DNA of 64,000 nt from Pleurodeles waltl (lineage: Eukaryota; Chordata; Amphibia; Caudata; Salamandridae): NCBI RefSeq assembly GCF_031143425.1, contig NC_090447.1, positions 24,215,426-24,279,425 on the forward strand, read 5' to 3'. A program made the translations under genes and the position numbers. Position 1 is the first letter of the stretch. The number at the start of each line of letters is the position of its first letter. Shown piece after piece: positions 1 to 9,753 of the stretch. The notes below the pieces were generated by a model. The model searched no databases and had not been told where the DNA came from. It worked only from the letters and a program-made list of their open reading frames with translations.

Positions 1-966
1 AAAAGTATAAATATTGGCATAAGTGACTAGCGGACTTCACCGCTACTTTATAAGCATTCGTGAATCTTATATGTGGGCTCAGATGATACATAGCCTCCAC
101 CTTTTGCTCACAGAAGGTGGCGCACATAAACCACACTCTTTCGGTGTCACAAACAATACACACCGGGTCACCATCCATTGCCACAAATATAGGTATCTCC
201 CCAACGTGATAAGTTGTGCATGCATAAAGGGTCATTGCCTGACTATTGTAAGATTTCTTGAGTCACCCGGACTCTTATGACCACTCGTCTTTCTCACGAA
301 AGGCCCACACCTCCAAATGTTTTATGTGTTTTGTGTCCCACGTGGGGATGTCCATGTGTGATTTTTTTTTTCTTTTCTAGGACCACAAATATAATTCATT
401 CACCCCAAACAGGCGAGCTAAGGTACTTCTAATTTTGCATGCATTTACACAGGAGTATGTGCATGTATCCTGTTTTGACCACTATCAGGGGACGTTATCA
501 CGTCTGACTTGATGAAAGCCCGGGACCTTACAGGTCTCTGCAAGGGCTGAAAGATGTCGACAATGGATTAACTGATTAATATATCTACCTAGACTAGGGT
601 CCTAGGACCATAAAATACCTAGAGATCCCCTTTCTATTGCTATTTTTTTATTATACCTACTGGCACCCCTAATAAAGGGATACCTTGGTGACCAGTAAGG
701 TATTTTTATCTAGACCCTGGTAGGATCTATATTAAGTGCTCCAGTCACTCGGTTTAGCCCACCTTGGCATCTCGGCAACCAAGGTGCACCCGATGATGAA
801 GCATGCCACTATTAGAGTGGGTGAGGGTCAATAAAAAAACGAAATAATATTTTTCTATGAAAAAGGGAATCACATTGTATTGAGTGGTCAAAACCATGAC
901 CATTGAGTAGGTCCAGGGTTACTGTTTTGTAACAAGTTTGCAAAAAGCCTACACTGCAGCAAGCTC
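1..966. other. unassigned intergenic DNA
   Basis: No ORF with a recognisable domain and no repeat that I can delimit. The stretch is moderately AT-rich, with short T runs near 361-380. The short open frames are what is expected by chance. Confidence 0.4.
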
Positions 967-1895
967 CTAAAACCAAGGAATAAGATCCACAGGGATACCT
1001 TCAGGACCCAGTGCGTTCCGCCGTTTGCTCCCATTGCGCTTCCCGCTCCAGCCAATCTTGATGCTGCTCTCATGCTGCATATCTGCATAATGAAAAAAGC
1101 GTCGGGATTTGGAAAGGCGAGCTGGCTGAGGCTCCAGGTGTCGCCGTGCTGACTGTACGAAGAGCGTGGGTAAGTAAATGTTTCTTTTTATCTTTTGCCC
1201 CACTAACAGGCACTGTGGAAAACTTGCATTGCATTCAGGCTTAATTCCAGAGCTCTAACTCACGGCCCATTATAAAACCTGTTAATTAGCCATAATTGAG
1301 AGCTTTGGAATGTGAGCCTAAAGGCATTGAGATTTTTCACTGTGCCTGCCACTTCACTGCCACTACGCTCAATGACCCTGCACTGTTGAGGGTCACCGGC
1401 TGCCACTGCATTTAGGGCCCTACTGACATCCTCTAGAGTCAATGAACGGCTAGTGCTACCATAGGATAAAGCTTCAAGGGGAGGATCAGGCACAGGTGGC
1501 CTTAGTTCTGCCAACCCCTCAGAGGACTTTGAATAAATGTTGTGGAAGTATGCTACCCATTCGGCTTCAGTGATAGAAAGTTCCAGATGGGGACCATCTA
1601 CTGCTCTCAGAAAGGGGGAATTAATCACACACCAGCAAGCAGTGTTAACATCGCTAAGACTCGCTTCGTGCCAGGTCTCCCACGCTTCATCTCTCAGGCC
1701 TTTCTTCTTCTGCCGCTTCATGGCTAATTTATAGTCCCATCTGCAAGCCTGAACTCCCTGCATGCATCTGGGCGATCTGTGAAGGGCTTCCTTTGATCTC
1801 TCATGAGCTCTGGAACATGCAAAGCCGAACCACCCTTTTCTGTCACATGGTGGACACCTCCTCATGGCAGATGAGCCTTCCTTAATCCCTTTCAT
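967..1895 (-). pseudogene. decayed non-LTR retrotransposon ORF2 fragment
   Basis: The minus-strand frame 1895-1260 (211 aa) has the composition of the linker between endonuclease and reverse transcriptase of LINE-type ORF2. It contains an 'EWVAYFHNIYSK' block and then 'SLTLEDVSRALNAVAAG', which resembles the 'EEV..AI..LK.GKAPG' helix preceding the RT domain. After a break, the overlapping minus frame 1203-967 ends with 'GPEGIPVDLIPWF', resembling the 'GPDGIP.DL' start of the RT palm. Stops and frameshifts separate the pieces, and nothing recognisable remains of the RT catalytic core or a 3' tail. I read it as a dead LINE fragment. The clade (CR1/L2-like or other) cannot be assigned from this much. 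A chance ORF is possible but unlikely for the larger block. Confidence 0.45.
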
Positions 1896-2575
1896 TATGA
1901 AGGCCTCAATAACTTAGTTCGACTCAGCTGTATTGTCTAAACATGTCTTAAATGTCTCTTTTGTGTATTGATAAACCGTTCTACAGATCTATTGGGCTCA
2001 ACATTAGACCAATGCAATGAGTATCCATCTAGGGTAGCAATCTTGATGTAAACGCAGGGTGTATAGATTTTGAACTGGTTAATAAAATAGTTGATATTAA
2101 GGTGAACACCCTGAAGTTTGACCATGCCTGTCTCCAGCTGATCCTCCACCTCTGGAAAGTTAAAAAACAAGTTCTACAGTTTTCTATTCTGGGCTGTTGC
2201 TGAGCTGCTGCCTACCAAACTAGTTACTACAACCATGGTACTTATGAGGGTATCCAAATCCAAGCCAAAACAATCTTGTATGCTTCTGATGGGTGGCAAT
2301 AAACCTCAGGATTTGAGGCAGCTCCTGCTCTCATAAGTCACCCATGTCTTGCTTTTGATGGCTCCTGGCTCTGCAGAGTCCACTGTCTATGTCAAGCGCC
2401 TGCAGGATCAGTACAGTTTGAACAGGAGAAGCCAAGGTGAAGTTCTTCCTTAGTTCAGCTTGTGGTGCTGCTGAAGACACCCAGGACTTACATTCCTAAG
2501 CAGGTGAGAAACCCAAGCTTTGAACAGGTTTCAACACCATCTTCAGTGCAGTGAACATGCAGAGCTTAAACACTT
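1896..2575. other. unassigned DNA
   Basis: I see no gene, tandem repeat or element boundary here. It lies between the LINE fragment and the left end of the MITE. Confidence 0.35.
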
Positions 2576-3405
2576 GGGCCCATATTTATACTTTTTGATG
2601 CAAACCAGCACCGGTGCTGGTTTGTGTCAAAAATGTTACTGCGGCTAACGCCATTCCTACGCTCCATGCGGGCACCTTATTTAAGGAATGACGTTAGCCA
2701 GGGCTGCGGACTGGTCAGAGTAAAAGAAAATGACTCAAACCAGGCGGTGTAGGGGAAAATGGGGGTTGTGCGTCAAAAAATGGTGCAAGTCAGGTTTGAG
2801 GCAAAAATCATGCCTCAAACCGGACTTGCGCCATTTTTTGACGCACAACCTCCAGTGAAATGACTCCTGTCATAGCAAAGACAGAAGTCATGCCCCCTTG
2901 CCCATTGGGCACAGTGGCATGTAGGGGGCCCAAATTAGGCCCCCCTATGCCACTTTAAAAAAAGTACAACAAATACTTACCTCAACTTCCCTGTACTTAC
3001 CTGGGTTGGGTCCCCCCATCCATGGGTGTCCTCCAGGGGTGGGCAAGGGTGGCAGGGGTTGTCCCTGGGGGCAGGGAAGTGCACCTCTGGACTACTTCCA
3101 TGGTCAGACACCATGGAAGTGAGCCCACAGGTCCCTTAACGCCTGCCCCCACCCAGACGTTAAAAAATGGTGCACATCAGGCTGTGCTCCATTTTTTAAG
3201 GCCCACCGCCTCCTGTGCTTCAAAATGACGCAGGAGTATAAATAAGGTGCAAAGGCCTTAAAGTCATTTTTTGGGTGGGAACGCCTACCTTGCATGTCAT
3301 TAACGCAAGGCAGTTTCCCGCATCCAAAAAATGACGCACACAGAGGATTTTTTATATGGTGCCCGGTTTGCGCCGAATGGCACAAACAGAGTATAAATAT
3401 GCCCC
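2576..3405. mobile_element. non-autonomous DNA transposon (MITE-like), ~0.83 kb
   Basis: The left end reads GGGCCCATATTTATACTTT. The right end (about 3389-3405) is the inverted counterpart, GAGTATAAATATGCCCC, giving imperfect terminal inverted repeats of about 17 bp. There is no coding capacity. The interior holds a long palindrome (2764-2850) and a second partly palindromic block around 3232-3345, with a repeated 'ttttttg-acgc' motif. Elements with these ends are abundant in salamander DNA as far as I recall. The target duplication is unclear (flanks ...actt and taaat...), so the superfamily is left open. Confidence 0.7.
2764..2850. repeat. long near-perfect inverted repeat inside the MITE
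   Basis: Two 40-nt arms (2764-2803 and 2811-2850) pair with only two mismatches around a 7-nt loop. Each arm carries the same 'gtcaaaaaatgg' core. If transcribed in either direction it would fold into a miRNA-precursor-like hairpin. Confidence 0.85.
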
Positions 3406-5445
3406 TAAATCTTGTGCCAGAACCGTACATGGCTTAAAGCCAGAAGACATAGGTGGTAACATTTCGATTTTGAGCGAAAAGGCAAAAAATATTTAGTAAA
3501 ATTCTTTTTTTTTTTAAACCCTAACTGTTCTGGACCCTGCGTCTGTGGATGAATGGAAAATGTATTAAGGCCAGCAGCTCTTTAATTTCCTGTGAAGCTG
3601 TGAGACAGTGCATTCAGCTCCAGTCAGCGCCACCTGGTGCCAGGGAATGAAGACGGCTGAAGAAAAAATACTTCCGGAGCAAAAGGGCATCTGGTAAGGG
3701 ATTCAGTTTAGAAATCTGTGGCAACTAATATCCAGCAGAAACATATTCAGATACTCCCCCTCAAGTGATATCGCAACTAAAAAACAAGAGTCTTAGAGTT
3801 GCACTGGTGAACAAATCCATGGTGTACGTGTGTGGGTAACCTGGTGCTGGGCACTGGCACTGCCACTGAGGTACGCGCACCTCTGGGAACCCTGATGTGG
3901 AAACCACTCCCACCATCTCCTCACTCTGAAGCACCCTGAAGTCACTGAGGGAGAACAGTGAAGATGTAAGTGCTCTACATGAAGGAGGCCCATAGCTCAG
4001 TGAGCAGAGAAACAATGGACAATGATTTCACAAAAGGCAGGAGGGGACCCACTTAGGAAAGAGTGATGGATGAGAGTGAATAGCCGCCAAGAGGTCAATA
4101 GGAATGGCACATCACCTGCCGGAGGGGTCCTGACCAGGTGGCAGTAACTTCACAGAAACTGGTCCCTTCAGAGTAGCCTCCATGGATAGACAAAGGGTGG
4201 TCCTGGAGGGGTCTCAAGAGGGGATATACTTGCCAACAAGCCGCCTCAGATGCCCCAGCAGTACTGGGCTGGTGCTCCTGGGGGACTCGACAAGGAACAT
4301 ATTTGATAACAGGACCCGGATGTTTCACAGTTTCCGACAGTGTTTTTGTTTAATTCTCCTCCAGCACATGCCCAACTTACTCAAGTTGCACCGTCCCTGC
4401 TCGGCCTTCACTCCTGTGCTTGTACTTGCCGGCCCACTGAGGCAGACTGCTTTCACTTTGTGTGTAGACTTACAGTGAAGAGGCAGCATATCATGAGTCA
4501 TCATCATGCAAGAACCTCCCCACACCAAGTGCCTGTGCCCTGCACTGCTCCACAATATGGGTGCCATTTACAAAAAGCTCTGGCCCATAATACTTCTCTT
4601 TGTATTTTTTCTTCATTACATGAGGTCTGGCACTCAACCAAAGCTCACCTTCTACCTGACCTACAAAACTGCATTGAACGTCAAGTGATTTTTCACCTTT
4701 TTTTAAAATTCAAAGACATCTTGTGTTTCTGTAGCTAATAGTGATAGACTCAATCCAACCGAGTTTGAATTTAGCAAGAGGGGAATTATTGAAGAGCTTG
4801 GGAAGGGGCGAATAATTGTTGGGTCGGACAACAAAAGTGTATACAAAAAGACTGAATTCTGGGATTGAACACGGTCGAAGGGCATCATTCAGTCTGGTGA
4901 TCTGTACACGTAATGGGAATTATGACAAACATTTATTTGATTTTGTGGAATATTGCAAATATATTTTGTACTGATTGACAACATTGAGTTTATGCAAAAA
5001 AAACACAAAATTTATTTCAGGGCCATATAACATGCTTGCAGCAGATGTGGTTAGTACCCCATGTGGCTCTGTCCGATTTAATAGGTCTCTCATAAGAGGC
5101 AACAATAAATGCTTCAGGCTGACCAGAAGGACGGTCATGCACTTTGAGGTGCTTTTTTGGTGAAGATTGACTGTTAATTAGCTTTCACACTGTACCATGG
5201 CTGGGGACAGGCTCACTAAACAAAGTAAGTAACTCAGACACCTGCAGCCAGCATAGGAGGGGGCTCTTCTTTAACGTTTTGGTCAAAAGGCCCTGGAAGG
5301 GATGCTGAGGTTGAGCTGAGGTCCCCAGAGGAGATCTAACCAGTGACTTCTGAATGGCGCCATCTTGAACTGTCCCAGCAAGGAAGACACCTCCAATCAG
5401 TACTGATGGTGAGAATAAAGACTGATGGGGATTAAATGAGTGGGA
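3406..5445. other. unassigned DNA
   Basis: No domain-bearing ORF. The open frames are short, overlap on both strands and show no family motif. No LTR or TIR boundary was found. Confidence 0.35.
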
Positions 5446-5977
5446 GATGGATAAGCCCAGTGCCTGGGTGGGCCACTCCCACCCATTTATGGCTCCATAA
5501 CAAAATCCCTAGTGTCTAGTGGGCTTTCTGCTCCCCCCAAAGGGACAGATTGGAGGTTAGAACCTCTGAACTGGCCCTGGGAGGCGGGGGTCAGAAAGAT
5601 GTTTGAGCCCAACGGAGGGGAAGCACTAGCCCACTGCCAGGAGGGGACACTGCCCCCCACCACCCTAAATATAGTTCCTGGTGGTCTTGTGGGCCTTCTG
5701 CCCACCTGATGGGATCAGATTTAAGGAAAACACCTTAATCTGTCCCTCCCCGACGGGATGGCAGAAAGACTACTGGGGGTTATATGGGTGGGTGTGGGCT
5801 ACGCCCAGTGCCTAGATGGGCCTCCCCCACCCATTTATGGCCCTGGATGGCAGAAAGACTTATAGGCCTGGGAGAAGGAGGGCACTAACCTATTGCAGGG
5901 GTGGGGGTGCTTGCCCCTCCAAATATATAGTCCCTGGTGGTCTAGTGATCCTTCCACCCACCCAACGGGGTCTGATT
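5446..5977 (+). repeat. diverged tandem duplication, about 1.5 units
   Basis: The block starting near 5455 ('cccagtgcctgggtgggcc', then 'cacccatttatgg') recurs near 5798 ('cccagtgcctagatgggcc', then 'cacccatttatgg'). The following segments also align ('ctggtggtcttgtgggcc' near 5680 and 'ctggtggtctagtgatcc' near 5934). The unit is about 345 bp, with indels in the second copy. Confidence 0.6.
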
Positions 5978-6007
5978 AGAGAAAGGCACGTGATTCTGCC
6001 CCAATAT

Positions 6008-6641
6008 GCCACTCTACTCGATGGTACTCCCCTCTATGTCACTCCAAACTACTCTTTTCTATGTCACTCCACACCACTCCACTCTATGCCACACTACTTT
6101 ATTCCACACTACTCCACTCCAGCCCAGTCTGTGCCACTCCACGCAATTCTACTCTATGCGACTGTACTCCACAAAATGTCACTCCACTCTACGTCATTGT
6201 AGTCTGTGCCACCCAACGCTACTCCACTCTACTCTAAGCCACTCTCCTCTCTGCCATTCTACTCCACCCAACTCTATTCTCTATGCCACACTACACCATT
6301 CTTCGCCACTCTACTCTCTCCCACTCTCTTCTATGCCACTCAACTCTACTCTACTCTGCGCCACTCTACTCCATGCCACTGCAGTCTACATCACTTCACT
6401 CCCCATAATGCTAATTAATGGCACTCTACACCACTCCATTCTATTCCACTTTACTCTATGCCATTGAATGCCACTCCACTCTATACCATGCCACTCTACT
6501 CTACACCATTTTAATCAACTCTACCCCACTCTATGTCACTCTACTGAATGCCACTTTGCTCCATGCCACTCTGTGCCACTCCACCATATGCCACTCCAAC
6601 CTACACCACTCTACTCCACTCTTCGCCACTCCACTATAGAC
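6008..6641 (+). repeat. CCACTCTACT-type simple satellite, left part
   Basis: Degenerate tandem array of 5- and 10-mers based on CCACT/CTACT with interspersed 'atgccactc'. It is interrupted at 6642 by the 9.1-kb LTR element and resumes at 15762. The open frames across it (for example 6006-6467) exist only because the unit lacks stop codons in some frames. Confidence 0.9.
6637..6641 (+). repeat. target site duplication TAGAC, left copy
   Basis: TAGAC immediately precedes the TG of the left LTR and is repeated at 15762-15766 directly after the CA of the right LTR. A 5-bp duplication is typical of Ty3/Gypsy integrases. Confidence 0.9.
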
Positions 6642-6870
6642 TGTAGGAGGCTGGACTGGCTTGTAGTGAGTACCAAGGGGTACTTGCACCTTGCACCAGG
6701 CCCAGTTATCCCTTATTAGTGTATAGGGTGTCTAGCAGCTTAGGCTGATAGATAATGGTAGCTTAGCAGAGCAGCTTAGGCTGAACTAGGAGACGAGTGA
6801 AGCTCCTACAGTACCACTTAGTGTCATATGCACAATATCATAAGAAAACACAATACACAGTTATACTAAA

Positions 6871-6890
6871 AATAAAGGTACTTTATTTTT
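6871..6890 (-). promoter_or_regulatory. LTR poly(A) signal in a near-palindrome
   Basis: On the minus strand AATAAA (complement of 6882-6887) lies in AATAAAGTACCTTTATT, which is close to its own reverse complement. The same block occurs at 12908-12927, 36409-36425, 45891-45907, 48474-48490 and 19957-19974, so it is a conserved LTR 3'-processing element. Confidence 0.65.
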
Positions 6891-8330
6891 ATGACAATAT
6901 GCCAAAGTATCTCAGAGTGTACCCTCAGTGAGAGGATAGGAAATATACACAAGATATATATACACAATAGCAAAAATATGCAGTATAGTCTTAGAAAACA
7001 GTGCAAACAATGTATAGTTACAATAGGATGCAATGGGGACACATAGGGGTAGGGGCAACACAAACCATATACTCCAAAAGTGGAATGCGAACCACGAATG
7101 GACCCCAAACCTATGTGACCTTGTAGAGGGTCGCTGGGACTATTAGAAAATAGTGAGAGTTAGAAAAATAACCCTCCCCAAGACCCTGAAAAGTGAGTGC
7201 AAAGTGCACTAAAGTTCCCCTAAGGATAAAGAAGTCGTGTTAGAGGAATAATGCAGGAAAAACACAAACCAACAATGCAACAACGATGGATTTCCAATCT
7301 TGGGTACCTGTGGAACAAGGGGACCAAGTCCAAAAGTCACAAGCAAGTCGGAGATGGGCAGATGCCCAGGAAATGCCAGCTATGGGTGCAAAGAAGCTTC
7401 TACTGGACAGAAGAAGCTGAGGTTTCTGCAGGAACGAAAAGGGCTAGAGACTTCCCCTTTGGTGGACGGATCTCTCTCACCTTGGAGAGTTGTGCAGAAG
7501 TGTTTTCCCGCCGAAAGAACGCCAACAAGCCTTGCTAGCTGCAAATCGTGCGGTTAGCGTTTTTGGATGCTGCTGTGGCCCAGGAGGGACCAGGAGGTCG
7601 CAAATTGAACCAGGAGGTAGAGGGGACGTCGAGCAAGACAAGGAGCCCTCTTAGCAGCAGGTAGCACCCGGAGAAGTGCCAGAAACAGGCACTACGAGGA
7701 TGCGTGAAACGGTGCTCACCTGAAGTCGCACAAAGAAGTCCCACGTCGCCGGAGAACAACTTAGGAGGTCGTGCAATGCAGGTTTGAGTGCCGTGGACCC
7801 AGGCTGGACTGTGCACAAAGGATTTCCGCCGGAAGTGCACGGAGGCCGGAATAGCTGCAAAAGTCGCGGTTCCCAGCAATGCAGTCTAGCGAGGTGAGGC
7901 AAGGACTTACCTCCACCAAACTTGGACTGAAGAGTCACTGGACTGTGGGGGTCACTTGGACAGAGTTGCTGAATTCGATGGACCTCGCTCGTCGTGCTGA
8001 GAGGAGACCCAAGGGACCGGTAATGCAGCTTTTTGGTGCCTGCGGTTGCAGGGTGAAGATTCCGTCGACCCACAGGAGATTTCTTCGGAGCTTCTAGTGC
8101 AGAGAGGAGGCAGACTACCCCCACAGCATGCACCACCAGGAAAACAGTCGAGAAGGCGGCAGGATCAGCGTTACAGAGTTGCAGTAGTCGTCTTTGCTAC
8201 TATGTTGCAGTTTTGCAGGCTTCCAGCGCGGTCAGCAGTCGATTCCTTGGCAGAAGGTGAAGAGAGAGATGCAGAGGAACTCGGATGAGCTCTTGCATTC
8301 GTTATCTAAAGTTTCCCCAGAGACAGAGAC

Positions 8331-8423
8331 CCTAAATAGCCAGAAAAGAGGGTTTGGCTACCTAGGAGAGAGGATAGGCTAGCAACACCTGAAGGAGCCT
8401 ATCAGAAGAAGTCTCTGACGTCA
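8331..8423 (-). promoter_or_regulatory. LTR core promoter: CRE plus TATTTAG box (3' LTR copy)
   Basis: A full CRE, TGACGTCA, at 8416-8423 lies 76 bp upstream (minus strand) of GCTATTTAGG at 8331-8340. The same pair occurs in other LTRs of the window. Transcription would start a few tens of bases below 8331. This is inference from conservation and layout. Confidence 0.5.
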
Positions 8424-9206
8424 CCTGGTGGCACTGGCCACTCAGAGCACTCCAGTGTGCCAGCAGCACCTCTGTTTCCAAGATGGCAGAGGTCTGGAGC
8501 ACACTGGAGGAGCTCTGGACACCTCCCAGGGGAGGTGCAGGTCAGGGGAGTGGTCACTCCCCTTTCCTTTGTCCAGTTTCGCGCCAGAGCAGGGCTAAGG
8601 GGTCCCTGAACCGGTGTAGACTGGCTTATGCAGAAATGGGCACCAAAAGTGCCCATGAAAGCATTTCCAGAGGCTGGGGGAGGCTACTCCTCCCCTGCCT
8701 TCACACCATTTTCCAAAGGGAGAGGGTGTAACACCCTCTCTCAGAGGAAGTCCTTTGTTCTGCCATCCTGGGACAAGCCTGGCTTGACCCCAGGGGGGCA
8801 GAAACCTGTCTGAGGGGTTGGCAGCAGCAGCAGCTGCAGTGAAACCCCAGGAAAGGCAGTTTGGCAGTACCAGGGTCTGTGCTACAGACAACTGGGATCA
8901 TGGGATTGTGCCAACTATGCCAGGATGGCATAGAGGGGGCAATTCCATGATCATAGACATGTTACATGGCCATATTCGGAGTTACCATTGTGAAGCTACA
9001 TATAGGTAGTGACCTATATGTAGTGCACGCGTGTAATGGTGTCCCCGCACTCACAAAGTCCGGGGAATTGGCCCTGAACAATGTGGGGGCACCTTGGCTA
9101 GTGCCAGGGTGCCCTCACACTAAGTAACTTTGTACCTAACCTTTACCAGGTAAAGGTTAGACATATAGGTGACTTATAAGTTACTTAAGTGTAGTGTAAA
9201 ATGGCT

Positions 9207-9232
9207 GTGAAATAACGTGGACGTTATTTCAC
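9207..9232. repeat. perfect 12-bp inverted repeat in LTR U3
   Basis: GTGAAATAACGT, then GG, then ACGTTATTTCAC. An identical copy is at 15244-15269. Variant copies occur at 34282, 36744, 43725, 46275 and 63403, where several base changes are compensated in the opposite arm. Confidence 0.85.
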
Positions 9233-9452
9233 TCAGGCTGCAGTGGCAGGCCTGTGTAAGAATTGTCAGAGCTCCCTATGGGTGGCAAAAGAAATGCTGC
9301 AGCCCATAGGGATCTCCTGGAACCCCAATACCCTGGGTACCTCAGTACCATATACTAGGGAATTATAAGGGTGTTCCAGTAAGCCAATGTAAATTGGTAA
9401 AATTGGTCACTAGCCTGCTAGTGACAATTTGAAAGAAATGAGAGAGCATAAC

Positions 9453-9641
9453 CACTGAGGTTCTGGTTAGCAGAGCCTCAGTGAGACAGTTAGGCATCAC
9501 ACAGGGAACACATACCTATAGGTCACAAACTTATGAGCACTGGGGTCCTGACTAGCAGGGTCCCAGTGACACATAACAAACATACTGAAAACATAGGGTT
9601 TTCACTATGAGCACTGGGCCCTGGCTGGCAGGATCCCAGTG
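9453..9641. repeat. array of three 30-31 nt hairpins in LTR U3
   Basis: Inverted repeats at 9453-9483 (arms CACTGAGG.TCTG), 9538-9568 (CACTGGG.CCTG) and 9612-9641 (CACTGGG.CCTG), spaced 85 and 74 bp apart. Each has the pattern CACTG-stem, CTAAC/CTAGC-like loop, CAGTG. Equivalent arrays lie in the other LTRs, for example 43317-43500. Confidence 0.75.
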
Positions 9642-9724
9642 AGACAGTGAAAACACCCTGACATACACTCACAAACAGGCCCAAAGTGGGGGTAACAAGG
9701 CTAGAAAGAGGCTACTTTCCCACA

Positions 9725-9740
9725 CAACCCCCCCCCAACG
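9725..9740 (-). other. polypurine tract
   Basis: On the minus strand a run of about ten G followed by TTG abuts the start of the 3' LTR (TGTGGG). This is the expected position of the plus-strand primer. The decayed relative has the same G run plus TTG at 33866-33878. Confidence 0.8.
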
Positions 9741-9753
9741 AAGGACAATAAGG

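Larger units (their letters stand above)
6642..9724 (-). repeat. 3' LTR of the 9.1-kb element
   Basis: 3,083 bp. On the plus strand it runs from TGTAGGAGGCTGG to CTACTTTCCCACA, so the LTR reads on the minus strand from 9724 to 6642. It contains three 30-31 nt hairpins near its 5' end (9453-9641), a perfect 12-bp inverted repeat (9207-9232), a CRE (8416-8423), a TATTTAG box (8331-8340) and a poly(A) palindrome (6871-6890). Only chance ORFs are present. Confidence 0.93.

Noticed and set aside
6006..6467. 153-aa frame and overlapping frames over the CCACTCTACT satellite
   Set aside because: Simple-sequence translation; no start context or homology.
7251..8931. Many 60-160 aa frames in the 3' LTR (repeated at 13288-14968)
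   Set aside because: Present on both strands, no domain, duplicated simply because the LTRs are duplicated.
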